From RPQJ01 sp963754535 (GTDB lineage: Bacteria; Pseudomonadota; Gammaproteobacteria; Steroidobacterales; Steroidobacteraceae), in assembly GCA_963754535.1 (NCBI GenBank), contig CAVWGG010000009.1, positions 1-64,000 on the forward strand: a DNA stretch of 64,000 bases. Reading direction: 5' to 3'. Of this stretch, positions 24,466 to 33,965 are shown piece after piece. The position numbers were made by a program, and so were the translations under genes. Numbering within the stretch: position 1 is the first letter of the stretch; every line of letters starts with the position of its first letter. Under the pieces are notes generated by a model. That model had not been told where the DNA came from, did not search any database, and saw only the letters and a program-made list of their open reading frames with translations.

Positions 24466-25242
24466 ATGGACGAAAGCACCCCCTTCCCCGCCGAATCGGA
24501 AAAGCTGCGAGCGCTGATCGTCGACGACGAGGCGCCGGCGCGGGAGCGCCTGCGTCGCTTGCTCGAGGAAATGGGTGACGTGGCGATCGTCGGCGAAGCG
24601 GCCAACGGCGCCGAGGCGCTCGATCGCTGCGCGGAGCTCGACCCCGACCTGGTGCTGCTCGACGTGCGCATGCCCGGCATGGACGGCATCGAGGCTGCCC
24701 GCCACCTTGGCGCCCTCGATGAGCCGCCTGCGGTCATCTTCACGACGGCCTATGACGAATACGCACTCGCGGCATTCGAGTCCGAAGCCGTGGGCTACCT
24801 GCTGAAGCCCGTGCGACGCGAGAAGCTCGCGCGAGCGGTGCGACATGCGGCGAGGATCGCCGGCCCGCAACTGGCCCGGCTCGCCGAGCAGTCACAGCTC
24901 GGCCGCCGCCGCGCGCAGATCTGTGCGCGCCTCGGCGAGCAACTGCGGCTGGTGCCGGTCGACGACGTGTTGTATTTCAACGCCGGGCAGAAGTACGTGA
25001 CGATGCGGCACCGCGGTGGCCGCGAATTGATCGACGAATCGCTGCGTGCGCTCGAGCAGGAGTTCGCGCCTGACTTCATCCGCATTCATCGCAACTCGCT
25101 GGTGGCACGCCGTTACCTGCAGGCCGTCGAGCGCAGCCCCGAAGGCCACCTGTTCGTGCGACTCACGGACTGTGACGAAACACTGCAGGTCAGCCGCCGT
25201 CACGCGGCGGAGGCTCTGCGCCAGATCCGCACCGGACACTGA
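24466..25242 (+). CDS. algR: LytTR response regulator AlgR
   Basis: The 258-residue protein has a receiver domain (IVDDEAPARERL, phospho-acceptor Asp66 in LVLLDVRMPG, Lys in LKPV) and a C-terminal LytTR DNA-binding domain (DVLYFNAGQKYVTMRH, then FIRIHRNSLVARRYLQAVE). It forms a two-component system with the preceding kinase. LytTR proteins bind paired direct repeats about ten bases apart; none was searched for genome-wide. Confidence 0.9.
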   Translation: MDESTPFPAESEKLRALIVDDEAPARERLRRLLEEMGDVAIVGEAANGAEALDRCAELDPDLVLLDVRMPGMDGIEAARHLGALDEPPAVIFTTAYDEYALAAFESEAVGYLLKPVRREKLARAVRHAARIAGPQLARLAEQSQLGRRRAQICARLGEQLRLVPVDDVLYFNAGQKYVTMRHRGGRELIDESLRALEQEFAPDFIRIHRNSLVARRYLQAVERSPEGHLFVRLTDCDETLQVSRRHAAEALRQIRTGH

Positions 25243-25248
25243 GAGCCA

Positions 25249-26376
25249 ATGAACTCCCCTCGCGACGATATCGGCGAATCGACGATCACCCTGCCCAATC
25301 CACAGGTGGCGGCGTTGCAGAAGGTCTTCTTCGCCCGCGTCGGCGTGCTGCTGCTCCTGTCGGCGCTGCTGTATCTCGTCTGGCGCATCGTGGAGCCGCT
25401 ATGGCAGCCCTTGCTGTGGGCGGTGCTGCTCGGCTCGCTGCTGGCGCCGTTCAACGCGTCACTCGCCACCCGGCTCGGCGGCAGACCGAGGCTCGCCAGC
25501 AGCATCACGATGGTCGGAGTCGTGTTGCTGATACTGCTGCCGATCTTCGCCATCGCCGGCGCAGTGGCGTCGCAGGCTTCGCAACTGCTGGGACGAATCG
25601 ACACCTCGGGCCTGCGCACGAGCGATCTCGACCTGTCGCGCATCCCGCTGCTGGCCAGGCCGCTCGAGTGGATCGAGGCGACGGCCGGCGTTTCGCTCGC
25701 CCAGATCGAAGCGTGGGTAGTCGCCGGCGCGAAGCGGTTGCTCGAGACCGTGGCCGGGTCCGGCGGCACCGTGTTCCTCGGCGCGATCGGCACGCTGGTG
25801 AGTTTCATGCTTGCGCTCTTCGTCCTGTTCTTCGTGCTGCGGGACGGTCCCCGGTTCGCCAGCGCCGTCGTACGGATGCTGCCGATCGAGCCGGCCCTGC
25901 GCGGCAAGCTGTCGCGGCACCTGATCGACGTGACGCGCGCGGTGTTCATGGGGATCGGGCTCACGGCGCTGGTGCAGGGCACCCTGCTCGGCATCGGCTT
26001 CGCCATCGCCGGCCTGCCCTCGCCGCTGGTGTTCGGCGTGCTCGGCGTGCTTTTCGCGCTGGTGCCCGTCGTCGGCACCGCCGTCGTGTGGATTCCCGCG
26101 ACGCTCTGGTTGCTGATCCAGGGCGAGCCCGGTTACGCGCTGTTCATGGCAGGATGGGGCGTCATCGTGGTGGGCGGCGTGGACAATTTCCTGCGGCCAA
26201 TGCTGATTTCCGGCCGCGTCGAAGTGCCTACCCTTGCCGTCTTCATCGGCGTCATGGGCGGCCTCTCCGCGTTCGGGTTCATCGGCCTGTTCCTGGGACC
26301 GATCGTCCTGGGCCTGTTGGTGGCGCTGTTCCGGTTCACGACGGAAACGCTCGCGTCCGCATCGAATGAAGGTTGA
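25249..26376 (+). CDS. AI-2E family transporter (PerM/TqsA-like)
   Basis: The 375-residue membrane protein has paired hydrophobic segments at the N terminus, a soluble middle (about 100-160) and a hydrophobic C-terminal half ending FIGLFLGPIVLGLLVALFRF, the AI-2E/UPF0118 pattern. Some members export autoinducer-2 and others are sodium/proton antiporters. It starts six bases after algR and lies between algR and hemC, where Pseudomonas has no such gene. Confidence 0.85.
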   Translation: MNSPRDDIGESTITLPNPQVAALQKVFFARVGVLLLLSALLYLVWRIVEPLWQPLLWAVLLGSLLAPFNASLATRLGGRPRLASSITMVGVVLLILLPIFAIAGAVASQASQLLGRIDTSGLRTSDLDLSRIPLLARPLEWIEATAGVSLAQIEAWVVAGAKRLLETVAGSGGTVFLGAIGTLVSFMLALFVLFFVLRDGPRFASAVVRMLPIEPALRGKLSRHLIDVTRAVFMGIGLTALVQGTLLGIGFAIAGLPSPLVFGVLGVLFALVPVVGTAVVWIPATLWLLIQGEPGYALFMAGWGVIVVGGVDNFLRPMLISGRVEVPTLAVFIGVMGGLSAFGFIGLFLGPIVLGLLVALFRFTTETLASASNEG

Positions 26377-26404
26377 GCCGCTTCGCGGCCCGAGGAGTCG
26401 AGTC

Positions 26405-27349
26405 TTGTCGAACACGCCCCTACGCATTGCGACCCGTCGCAGCAAGCTGGCCATGTGGCAGGCGGAGCACGTGCAGTCACTGCTGCGCTCGGCGCACCCG
26501 GGCCTGCCCGTCGAACTCGTGCCGATGAGCACGCAGGGCGATCGCGTGCTCGACCGCGCGCTGGCCGAAGTCGGCGGCAAGGGGCTCTTCGTCAAGGAAC
26601 TCGAAGTCGCGATGCTCGAAGGCCGCGCGGACATCGCAGTCCACTCGATGAAGGACGTGCCGAGCGAACTGCCGCCGGGTTTCGCGATCGTGGCGGTGTT
26701 GCCGCGCGCGAACCCGCTCGACGCTTTCATCTCGCGGCGCTACCAGCGGTTCGAAGACCTGCCACAAGGCGCCCGCGTGGGCACGTCGAGTCCGCGACGG
26801 CAGGCCCAGCTGCGTCACGCGCGACCCGACCTGCGACTGGAACTGCTGCGCGGGAACGTCGAGACACGGCTGCGCCGGCTGGACGAAGGCGAGCTCGATG
26901 CAATCCTGCTGGCCTGCGCTGGACTCGAGCGTCTCGAGATCGCCCACCGCATCACGCAGCAGCTCGACATCGACCTGTCGGTGCCGGCGGTCGGCCAGGG
27001 CGTCATCGGCATCGAGAGTCGTGCCGACGATGCCCGCAGCCGCGACGTGCTCGCCGTGCTGCACCATGCTGATTCGTTCACGCGCCTCACGGCCGAGCGC
27101 GCATTTGCCGCCACGCTCAGCGGCAGCTGTCATTCGCCGATCGCGGCGCACGCCGCGCTCGACGGCGGCACTCTGACCGTGCACGGCTTCATCGGCGCGC
27201 CGGACGGCAGCGAAACCTATCGCGACAAGGTCGCGGGTCCAGCGGCCGAAGCGGAAGCGCTCGGACGCGAGCTCGCCCGTCGCATGCAGTCGGCCGGGGC
27301 GGAATCCCTGCTCGAACGCCTGCGGCAGGAGGCCGCCGCGACGTCGTGA
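26405..27349 (+). CDS. hemC: Hydroxymethylbilane synthase (porphobilinogen deaminase)
   Basis: The 314-residue enzyme links four porphobilinogens in heme synthesis. Cys242 in SGSCHSPIA holds the dipyrromethane cofactor and Asp84 in HSMKDVP is catalytic; both numbers match the E. coli enzyme. The chosen start is TTG at 26405, with GAGGAG seven bases upstream. An in-frame ATG at 26366 lies within the previous gene and has no such site. The stop overlaps hemD as GTGA. Confidence 0.93.
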   Translation: MSNTPLRIATRRSKLAMWQAEHVQSLLRSAHPGLPVELVPMSTQGDRVLDRALAEVGGKGLFVKELEVAMLEGRADIAVHSMKDVPSELPPGFAIVAVLPRANPLDAFISRRYQRFEDLPQGARVGTSSPRRQAQLRHARPDLRLELLRGNVETRLRRLDEGELDAILLACAGLERLEIAHRITQQLDIDLSVPAVGQGVIGIESRADDARSRDVLAVLHHADSFTRLTAERAFAATLSGSCHSPIAAHAALDGGTLTVHGFIGAPDGSETYRDKVAGPAAEAEALGRELARRMQSAGAESLLERLRQEAAATS

Positions 27350-28125
27350 CACGACCGCTCGACGGCATCACTGTCGTCGTCACGCGGCCGGCAGCCCAGG
27401 CCGGCCGGTTTCTCGAACTCGCGCGCGCCGCCGGGGCGGCGTGCATTCCCTACCCGACGCTGCAGATCGACCGTATCGCGCTCGACGACGAAACTCGCGC
27501 GCGGCTGCGCGGTCGCTCCTGGGACTGGGCCATCTTCACCAGCTCCAACGCGGTCGAATCCGCGCTGGAACAATGCCCATCCCCGCTCGCGCTGCGACAC
27601 GCCGCCGTCGGCCGGGCGACGGCACGCACGCTCCAGCAGCACGGCACCAAGGTCGATGCCCGACCCGAGGGCGCGAATTCCGAAGGGCTGCTGGAGCTGC
27701 CGGAGCTTGCCGAGCTGGCGGGTCGCGGCGTGCTGCTGGTGAAGGGCAGCGGCGGCCGCGAACTCCTGCGGGATGCCCTGCGCGCACGGGGCGCCGACGT
27801 GCTCGAACTCGAGGTGTACCGTCGTTCGGTCGCGACACCAACCGTGGCGGCCGCCGCCCAGCTGCGCCTGGCGCTGTCGGGCACAGGTCCGCTGGTCGTC
27901 GCAGTGACCAGCGCCGAGGTCCTGCAATCGTTGCTCGATCACGTAGCCGACGATGACGAAGCGCGGCTGCGCAGCCGGACCCTGCTCGTGCCGGGCCCTC
28001 GAGTCGCTGCCGCCGCCGCGCGTCTCGGGTGGACCGGACCGGTCGTCCAGGCGGCAACTGCCGAGGACGAGGCGATGCTCGCCGCCCTCGGCAGCCTTGC
28101 GGCCGGGTCCGCGCCGCCTGCGTGA
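27346..28125 (+). CDS. hemD: Uroporphyrinogen-III synthase
   Basis: The 259-residue protein shows the two-domain HemD pattern: VVTRPAAQAGRFLELARAAGA at the start, FTSSNAVESAL, and LLVKGSGGRELLRDALRARGADVLELEVYRR in the middle. It closes hydroxymethylbilane to uroporphyrinogen III. HemD is poorly conserved, and assignment rests also on position: it overlaps hemC by four bases and precedes hemX. It starts at GTG. Confidence 0.92.
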   Translation: MTRPLDGITVVVTRPAAQAGRFLELARAAGAACIPYPTLQIDRIALDDETRARLRGRSWDWAIFTSSNAVESALEQCPSPLALRHAAVGRATARTLQQHGTKVDARPEGANSEGLLELPELAELAGRGVLLVKGSGGRELLRDALRARGADVLELEVYRRSVATPTVAAAAQLRLALSGTGPLVVAVTSAEVLQSLLDHVADDDEARLRSRTLLVPGPRVAAAAARLGWTGPVVQAATAEDEAMLAALGSLAAGSAPPA

Positions 28126-28134
28126 TAGCATTCC

Positions 28135-29220
28135 ATGGCGCCGGCCCCGCATGGCCCGCGAGTGCCGATGACCAACGAAATCGAATCCCTGACCACGGAC
28201 ATGAACGCGCGCCGGAACGGCAGCGGCGTGAGCCCGATGCTGTTCGCCGTCGGTGGTCTCGCCCTGCTGCTGGCTGCCTACGCGCACTGGCGTTTCGGCC
28301 AGTTCGACGAGCGCATCGACCGCATGCGCGCGCAGGTCATCGAGCTGCGCGCGGCGCAGGATCGCCTGGCCTCACGGATCGGGGCAGTAAGCACGCAGCT
28401 GCAGGAGTCGAACGACCAGGTACGGTCGCAGATCCGCCTGCTGCGCGAAGTGCCTACGCAGATGGGCGAACTCGGCCAGAGCGTCGCCGAACTGCGTGCC
28501 CGCACCGACGCGCCGCAGCGCTCGTGGGTACGCGCGGAAGCCCTGTACCTGCTCGAACTCGGCGCCCGGCGGCTGCGGCTCGAACACGATGTACCCACGG
28601 CGATCGCAGCGCTCGAATCCGCGGATGCGCGCCTTGCGACCGTGTCGGATCCTGCAGTCACGGAGGTGCGGACTCAACTCGCACGTGAACTCACGGCATT
28701 GCGTGCGGTCGACGTGCCCGACATTTCGTCGGTGCTGTCGCGGCTCGCGGCAGTCGAGTCCGCCGCCGCGGATTTCCGTGTGCTTGGCGTACCGGTTGCC
28801 AAGGCACGTCGCCTCGACACGTCGGACACTGAAGCCGCCGGGAACGCCTTCGATCGCGCGACCCGCCGCTTGCGCCAGGCGTGGCGCGACCTGTTTTCCT
28901 ACCGGCGCGTGGATCCGTCGCGCTCGCGGCTCGTCACGGACGAGGAAGAATCCCTGCGCCGCCAGCAGTTCGAACTGCAGTTGTTTGCGGCACGCATCGC
29001 CGCCATGCAGCAGGACCGTCCGGGTTACGCGCAGGCGCTGCAGTCGGCGAAGGATTTGCTCGACCGTTCGTTCGACAGGCGCGACGAGGCCGTGAGCGCG
29101 GCCCGCATCGAGGTCGCAAAGCTTGCTGCGATCGACGTCGACCCGACTGTGCCGGAGATCGGCACCGCCGCGCAGCTGCTGCAGCGGGTGATCCGCGCGG
29201 GCTCGCCCGCGAAACCATGA
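28135..29220 (+). CDS. hemX: HemX family membrane protein
   Basis: The 361-residue product has one membrane helix near the N terminus (MLFAVGGLALLLAAYAHW), a coiled coil (about 60-125) and the C-terminal HemX region (RLRQAWRDLFSYRR...RQQFELQLFAARIAAMQQD). It is sometimes annotated as a uroporphyrin-III C-methyltransferase, but it lacks methyltransferase motifs; its role in heme synthesis is unclear. The start is ambiguous: ATG at 28135 or at 28168, the second with a weak GCGAG. The stop overlaps hemY. Confidence 0.85.
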   Translation: MAPAPHGPRVPMTNEIESLTTDMNARRNGSGVSPMLFAVGGLALLLAAYAHWRFGQFDERIDRMRAQVIELRAAQDRLASRIGAVSTQLQESNDQVRSQIRLLREVPTQMGELGQSVAELRARTDAPQRSWVRAEALYLLELGARRLRLEHDVPTAIAALESADARLATVSDPAVTEVRTQLARELTALRAVDVPDISSVLSRLAAVESAAADFRVLGVPVAKARRLDTSDTEAAGNAFDRATRRLRQAWRDLFSYRRVDPSRSRLVTDEEESLRRQQFELQLFAARIAAMQQDRPGYAQALQSAKDLLDRSFDRRDEAVSAARIEVAKLAAIDVDPTVPEIGTAAQLLQRVIRAGSPAKP

Positions 29221-30425
29221 AGGGCAGCGTCCTCACGGCGTCGGCACTGGTCGGTGGCGGCCTCATCGCGCACCTCGTGCTCGACGATCCCGGCTACGTC
29301 GCGGTCAGCGTCGGCCGGTCGCTGTTCGAGACGACGGTGCCGGTGTTGCTGGTGCTGCTCGTCGGCGTCTATTTCCTCGCACGCGCGATCATCGAGTCCC
29401 TGACGGCACGACGCCGCCTCGCGACGTTGCGCATGGAACGTCGCAAGCGCCGCGCACGCGACGATACGCAGCGCGGCTTGCTCGATCTTGCGGCGGGCCG
29501 CTGGCGCAGCGCGGAAGACCTGCTCGCGCGGGCCGCGCCGGAAGCCGACTCGCCCGCAGCGAACTACCTGGTCGCGGCCCGCGCGGCCGACCTGCAGGAC
29601 GCGGTCGAGCGTCGTGACGAGTGGCTCGCTCTGGCGCAGGACGCCGCCCCCGCTGAACGGGCAGCTGCGCTAGTGACGCTCGCTGAAATGCAGATGCGCC
29701 GTGGCCAGGACACCGCCGCGCTGCAGACCCTTGAGCAGCTCGATGCATCGGGCGACCTGAATTCACGCGGACTCGAACTGATGGCGCGGTTGTGCCAGAA
29801 ACTCGGACGTGGCGAGCAGTTGCGTGCGCTCGGCCCGCGCCTGCGCAGCGCGAAGGAACTGCCGGAAACGCAGGTCAACGAGATCCTCGCGCAGGTGCAA
29901 CTCGAGGAAGTCCGGTCCGCTGGCGAGCGACGCGATGTGGCGGCGGCGAACGAGGCTTGGTCCAACCTGCCGCGCGCAACTCGCAAGCTGCCGCAGGCCG
30001 TCGCAACGTACGCTCGCGCACTCGTTACCGCGGGCGAGGCGGTGGCGGCGGAGAAGCTGCTGCGCGATACGATCGACGACAAGCTCGAGCCCGCGCTGGT
30101 GCGGCTCTATGGCGAGCTCGTGCTGCCCGATCCGCTGACCCCGCTGGACCGCGCCGAGAACTGGTTGCGCAAGGCGCCGGAGGATCCCGACTTGCTCGCG
30201 GCCTGTGCCCGCCTCGCGCTGCAGGCCGAGCTCATCGGCAAGGCGCGCAGTTACCTCGAGGCGTCGCTCGCCCGCAAACACTCCGCCGAGAACAGCCTGC
30301 TCTACGCCGAAATGCTCGACCAGCTTGGTGAAGGCGATCGCGCGCGCACCGTGCTGCGCGACAGCGTCGCGCGCTCGGTTGGCCGTCGACCCGCGTTGCC
30401 GCGCGTGCGCTTGCGGCGTCGGTAG
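29217..30425 (+). CDS. hemY: HemY family TPR membrane protein
   Basis: The 402-residue protein begins with two membrane segments (LTASALVGGGLIAHLVL and VPVLLVLLVGVYFLARAII), followed by TPR-like helical repeats. This is the proteobacterial HemY, a porphyrin-pathway scaffold candidate, not the Gram-positive protoporphyrinogen oxidase of the same name. The ATG at 29217 overlaps the hemX stop (ATGA). The basic C-terminal tail (RRPALPRVRLRRR) is unusual. Confidence 0.88.
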   Translation: MKGSVLTASALVGGGLIAHLVLDDPGYVAVSVGRSLFETTVPVLLVLLVGVYFLARAIIESLTARRRLATLRMERRKRRARDDTQRGLLDLAAGRWRSAEDLLARAAPEADSPAANYLVAARAADLQDAVERRDEWLALAQDAAPAERAAALVTLAEMQMRRGQDTAALQTLEQLDASGDLNSRGLELMARLCQKLGRGEQLRALGPRLRSAKELPETQVNEILAQVQLEEVRSAGERRDVAAANEAWSNLPRATRKLPQAVATYARALVTAGEAVAAEKLLRDTIDDKLEPALVRLYGELVLPDPLTPLDRAENWLRKAPEDPDLLAACARLALQAELIGKARSYLEASLARKHSAENSLLYAEMLDQLGEGDRARTVLRDSVARSVGRRPALPRVRLRRR

Positions 30426-30473
30426 TCGGCCGCCGGCAATTGTCAGCGATCCCAGTCGGCCCTGCGAACCCGG

Positions 30474-30575
30474 AAATCCCTGAGAGTCCCGGAAGGCACG
30501 CCGTAAATACGTCCCTGTAGGCTCGCGCGCGACGTCCATGTCGCGCGACGGCCTTCCGGAACTCTCGGGATCCCC
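30474..30575. repeat. Imperfect palindrome between convergent genes
   Basis: GAGAGTCCCGGAAGGC (left, from about 30482) faces GCCTTCCGGAACTCTC (right, 30551-30566), with one mismatch in the core and partial pairing beyond. Inside is a tight hairpin, CGCGCGAC (30526-30533) with GTCGCGCG (30540-30547). It lies between hemY and the convergent reductase gene and may act as a bidirectional terminator or REP unit. No T tract follows. The surrounding gap (30426-30602) holds no gene. Confidence 0.7.
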
Positions 30576-30602
30576 GTGTCCGCGGCTGCGCGTGATCTCG
30601 CG

Positions 30603-31655
30603 CTATTTGTCGTCCGTCTTCCGCATCGCCGCAAGCGTATCGGGCGCGTAATCGAACGAGTCGAAGAACAGTTGCGCGCGCGGCAGCCCGCGCTCCACGA
30701 ACGTGTGGCGAATCGCCTCCACCATCGCGGGCGGGCCGCTCGCGTAGACGTCGTACTTGGCGAGGTCGTCGCCGAGATCGGCGAGCGCCGCCTCGTGGAC
30801 CAGCCCAGTGCGACCGGTCCATGGCGACTCCTCGGCTTGCGGGTCGGACAGCACCGGCCGGTAATCGAACGCCGCACGGATGGTCGCGACACTCGACAGC
30901 CAATTGTGTTCGTAGAGGTCCTGCGTGGTGCGCGCGCCCCAGTAGAGCGTGATCGGGCGACGGTCGCCGACGGCCAGCAACTGCCGCAGCATGGCGCGCA
31001 ACGGTGCGTAGCCCGTGCCACCGCCGATCATCACCGCATGTCGCGGCGAGTCGCCGCGGAACCAGAACTGCCCGAGCGGGCCTTCGACGCGCAGCAGCGT
31101 GCCGGCGCGCATGGTGTCGAACAGCTGCCCGGTGAACCCGCTCGACGACGCGCGTCGCACGTGCACTTCGAGCATCTTGCCGTCGGCCGGTGCGCTCGCC
31201 AGCGAAAAGCTGCGGCGTCGCCCGCCCGAAAGGATGAAATCGACGTACTGCCCCGCGCGGTAGTGCAGGTCCTCGACCGCCGGCAGCTTCAGGAACACGG
31301 CCATGACGTCGTCGGCCAGGCGCTCCATGCGATCGATCCGGCTCGGCAGGCTCTTCACCTCGACGTCGGGAGTCGGCCGCATCTCCCGCGTCTCGATCGT
31401 GATGTCGGTGACAGCCTGGGCCTGGCACAGCAGCACGAAATGCTCGGACGCCTCCTCCGGGGTAATGCCGGGCGGAAGCTCGCGCGTCGGATACGTCGTC
31501 TCGCCCGACAGCAGCCGCGCCCGGCAGGATGCACAGTGCCCACCCTTGCAGCTGTGCGGCAGGTTGAGGCCAGCCCGCAGCGCAGCCGCCAGCACGGGCT
31601 CGCCGGAATCGGCGGCGAAGCTTTCGCCCGTGGGCACGATGGTCACTTGAGGCAT
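30603..31655 (-). CDS. 2Fe-2S ferredoxin:NAD(P)H reductase (CDP-6-deoxyglucoseen reductase / phenol hydroxylase P5-like)
   Basis: The 350-residue protein has an N-terminal plant-type ferredoxin domain with CKGGHCASC and a later LLCQA cysteine. A flavin domain follows (RSFSLASAP) and then an NAD(P)H domain (MIGGGTGYAPLRAML). Such reductases pass electrons from NAD(P)H to oxygenases, deoxysugar enzymes or flavins. No partner oxygenase lies alongside, so the physiological partner is unknown. The start at 31655 (MPQVTIVP) is preferred, since homology begins there; an ATG at 31694 would add 13 residues. It is divergent from the epimerase gene. Confidence 0.88.
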   Translation of the reverse strand: MPQVTIVPTGESFAADSGEPVLAAALRAGLNLPHSCKGGHCASCRARLLSGETTYPTRELPPGITPEEASEHFVLLCQAQAVTDITIETREMRPTPDVEVKSLPSRIDRMERLADDVMAVFLKLPAVEDLHYRAGQYVDFILSGGRRRSFSLASAPADGKMLEVHVRRASSSGFTGQLFDTMRAGTLLRVEGPLGQFWFRGDSPRHAVMIGGGTGYAPLRAMLRQLLAVGDRRPITLYWGARTTQDLYEHNWLSSVATIRAAFDYRPVLSDPQAEESPWTGRTGLVHEAALADLGDDLAKYDVYASGPPAMVEAIRHTFVERGLPRAQLFFDSFDYAPDTLAAMRKTDDK

Positions 31656-31715
31656 CGAGGGAGGACTCCGGCGCGACGCAACGGCGTTGGGCATCTCTTC
31701 GCGTATGCTTTCAGC

Positions 31716-32636
31716 ATGGATGCCCGCCTATCATGCCTGATCGTGGGTTGCGGTTACGTCGGTTCGCGGCTGGCGCGCCGCGAATCAGCCCGACGGCCGC
31801 TGTTGGCGCTCGTACGCTCGGGCAGAAGCGAGACCGACCTGCAGTCGGCGGGCGTACGCACGCTGCGCATCGACCTCGACGCCGCACCCGATCCAGCGCT
31901 GCAGGCTGCGCTGGCTGCCGCCGCCAATCGCGCGGCTGTCGTCTACCTGGCTCCGCCGCCCGACACCGGCACCACGGACCCGCGGCTCGAAACGCTCCTG
32001 GCGCAGATCGAGGGTGCCACGCCAGCAGTGTTCGTCTACATCAGCACGACCGGCGTCTACGGCGACGCGGGCGGCGCGCTCGTCGATGAATTCACGCCTG
32101 TCGCGCCCTCGAACGACCGCTCGCGCCGGCGGGTCGCAGCCGAAAGCACGGCACAGGCCTGGTGCGCGGCACGCGGCGTGCGCTGCGTGATCCTCCGCGT
32201 GCCTGGAATTTACGGGCCGAACCGATTGCCGCTCGAGCGCTTGCAGCGGCGCGAGCCTGCCCTGCGCGAGGAGGACGCGGGCCCGGGCAATCGCATCCAT
32301 GTCGACGACCTGGCGGCAGCGATCGTGGCCGCCGTCGATCACACGTCGGCGCAGGGCGTGTTCAACGTGACCGACGGTGACTATTCGAGCACCACGGCCT
32401 ACCTGCAACTGACGGCCGCTGCCGCAGGGATCGAACCACCCGCGCTCATCAGCAAGACCGAGGCGCGTGAGAAGATTCCCGCCGGCATGCTGTCGTTCCT
32501 GCTCGAGTCCCGGCGCGTCGATAACCGTCGGCTGCTGGCCGAGCTCGGCCTGCAGTTGCAATACCCGACGCTGCAGGCCGGCGTGCTCGCGAGCATCGCC
32601 GAGATGCGGCCGCTGCCGGAGGCACCCGCTACGTGA
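31716..32636 (+). CDS. NAD-dependent epimerase/dehydratase-like protein (YeeZ type)
   Basis: The 306-residue protein has an N-terminal dinucleotide fold (LIVGCGYVGSRLA) and the extended-SDR motifs YISTTGVYGDAGG and RVPGIYGPNRLPL. The catalytic Tyr-x-x-x-Lys is not clear, as is common in the YeeZ group, so enzymatic activity is uncertain. Homology begins at the ATG at 31716. The next gene overlaps its stop as GTGA. Confidence 0.82.
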   Translation: MDARLSCLIVGCGYVGSRLARRESARRPLLALVRSGRSETDLQSAGVRTLRIDLDAAPDPALQAALAAAANRAAVVYLAPPPDTGTTDPRLETLLAQIEGATPAVFVYISTTGVYGDAGGALVDEFTPVAPSNDRSRRRVAAESTAQAWCAARGVRCVILRVPGIYGPNRLPLERLQRREPALREEDAGPGNRIHVDDLAAAIVAAVDHTSAQGVFNVTDGDYSSTTAYLQLTAAAAGIEPPALISKTEAREKIPAGMLSFLLESRRVDNRRLLAELGLQLQYPTLQAGVLASIAEMRPLPEAPAT

Positions 32637-33070
32637 CAGCCTTCCGCAATCCCGCCATGGCCGGCATTCGCGAACTGCTGCGAGCCTCGCGCACGATCGC
32701 CGTCGTCGGCATCTCGGACAACCCCATCCGGCCGAGCTTCGGCGTGACGCAATCGATGCTCGGCTTCGGCTACCGGATCCTGCCGGTGAACCCTGCGCTG
32801 ACGGAGTGGGAAGGCATCACCGCGTATCCGACGCTGGAGGCAGCCGTGCAGGCGCTCGGCCCGGACGACCGGATCGACATCGTGAACGTGTTCCGGCGAC
32901 CCGCGCTGGTCGGCGACGTGGTGGACGAGTGCCTCAGGCTCGGGCTGCGCACGTTGTGGCTGCAGCAGGGCGTGATCAACGCAGCGGCTGCCGAACGAGC
33001 GGTTGCCGCAGGCATGACGGTCGTCATGGACCGCTGCATCTACGTCGACCGAGCTTCGATGCGTGAGTGA
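32633..33070 (+). CDS. CoA-binding domain protein (YccU-like)
   Basis: The 145-residue protein is a single CoA-binding Rossmann domain: IAVVGISDNPIRPSFGVTQSML near the start and LWLQQGVIN later, both typical of the family. It starts at GTG, overlapping the previous stop. Members are widespread but lack a defined role. The cysteine in DRCIYVD near the C terminus is conserved in the family. Confidence 0.85.
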   Translation: MTAFRNPAMAGIRELLRASRTIAVVGISDNPIRPSFGVTQSMLGFGYRILPVNPALTEWEGITAYPTLEAAVQALGPDDRIDIVNVFRRPALVGDVVDECLRLGLRTLWLQQGVINAAAAERAVAAGMTVVMDRCIYVDRASMRE

Positions 33071-33095
33071 GGCACGAGTCGGGTATCCTGCCCAC

Positions 33096-33932
33096 ATGCG
33101 GCTTGCCTTCACCAAGATGCACGGCCTCGGCAACGACTTCATCGTGTTCGAAGCCCGCTCTGCCACCGAACTGCCCTCACCCGACGACCTGCGCCGTCTC
33201 AGCGATCGGCGCACGGGCATCGGCTTCGACCAGGCGCTGGTGCTCGAACCGCCACGACGCGCAGGCACCGACGTCTATTACCGCATCTTCAACGCCGACG
33301 GCTCCGAGGTCGAACAGTGCGGCAACGGCGCGCGCTGCATCGCGCGACTCGTCGCGAGCCGGCGCGGTGAAGTCGACCGGCCGCTGCAGATGGACAGTCC
33401 CGGTGGCATTGTCCAGGCGCGACTGCGGCCCGACGGCCTGGTGTCCGTGGCGATGGGCGTGCCGAACTTCGATCCGGCCTCGCTGCCGTTCGATGCACCG
33501 TCGGCCGCCGAGTACTATCACCTCGAAACTCGAGCCGGCCCGATCGAGATCGGCGCCGTCTCCATCGGCAACCCGCACGCCGTGATCCGGGTCCGCAACG
33601 TCAATGAAGCTCCCGTGGACAGCGTCGGACCCGCAGTGGAAAATCACCCTCGATTTCCGCGCCGCGTGAACGTGGGTTTCCTCGAGATCGTCGCGCCCGA
33701 CCATGTGCGTCTGCGGGTGTTCGAGCGGGGCGTGGGCGAAACACAGGCGTGCGGCACGGGTGCTTGTGCTGCGGTCGCCGTCGGACGGCGGCACGGGCCA
33801 CTGGCCGAGGAAGTGAACGTGGATGTCGCGGGCGGGCGATTGATCGTCCGCTGGCCCGGACCGGGTGAGCCGATCTGGCTGACCGGTCCGGCCGAAACGG
33901 CCTTCGAGGGCCAGGTTGAAGTGCCAAGTTGA
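33096..33932 (+). CDS. dapF: Diaminopimelate epimerase
   Basis: The 278-residue enzyme interconverts LL- and meso-diaminopimelate for lysine and peptidoglycan synthesis. The two catalytic cysteines are in EQCGNGARCIARL and TQACGTGACAAV. The start is ATG at 33096 (MRLAFTKMHGLGNDF), and the frame upstream is ignored. dapF followed by a DUF484 gene and xerC is a conserved gammaproteobacterial order; lysA, often next to it, is absent here. Confidence 0.95.
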   Translation: MRLAFTKMHGLGNDFIVFEARSATELPSPDDLRRLSDRRTGIGFDQALVLEPPRRAGTDVYYRIFNADGSEVEQCGNGARCIARLVASRRGEVDRPLQMDSPGGIVQARLRPDGLVSVAMGVPNFDPASLPFDAPSAAEYYHLETRAGPIEIGAVSIGNPHAVIRVRNVNEAPVDSVGPAVENHPRFPRRVNVGFLEIVAPDHVRLRVFERGVGETQACGTGACAAVAVGRRHGPLAEEVNVDVAGGRLIVRWPGPGEPIWLTGPAETAFEGQVEVPS

Positions 33933-33965
33933 CGTGATGGGCGCCGAGTCGCCGGAGTCTTTCCG

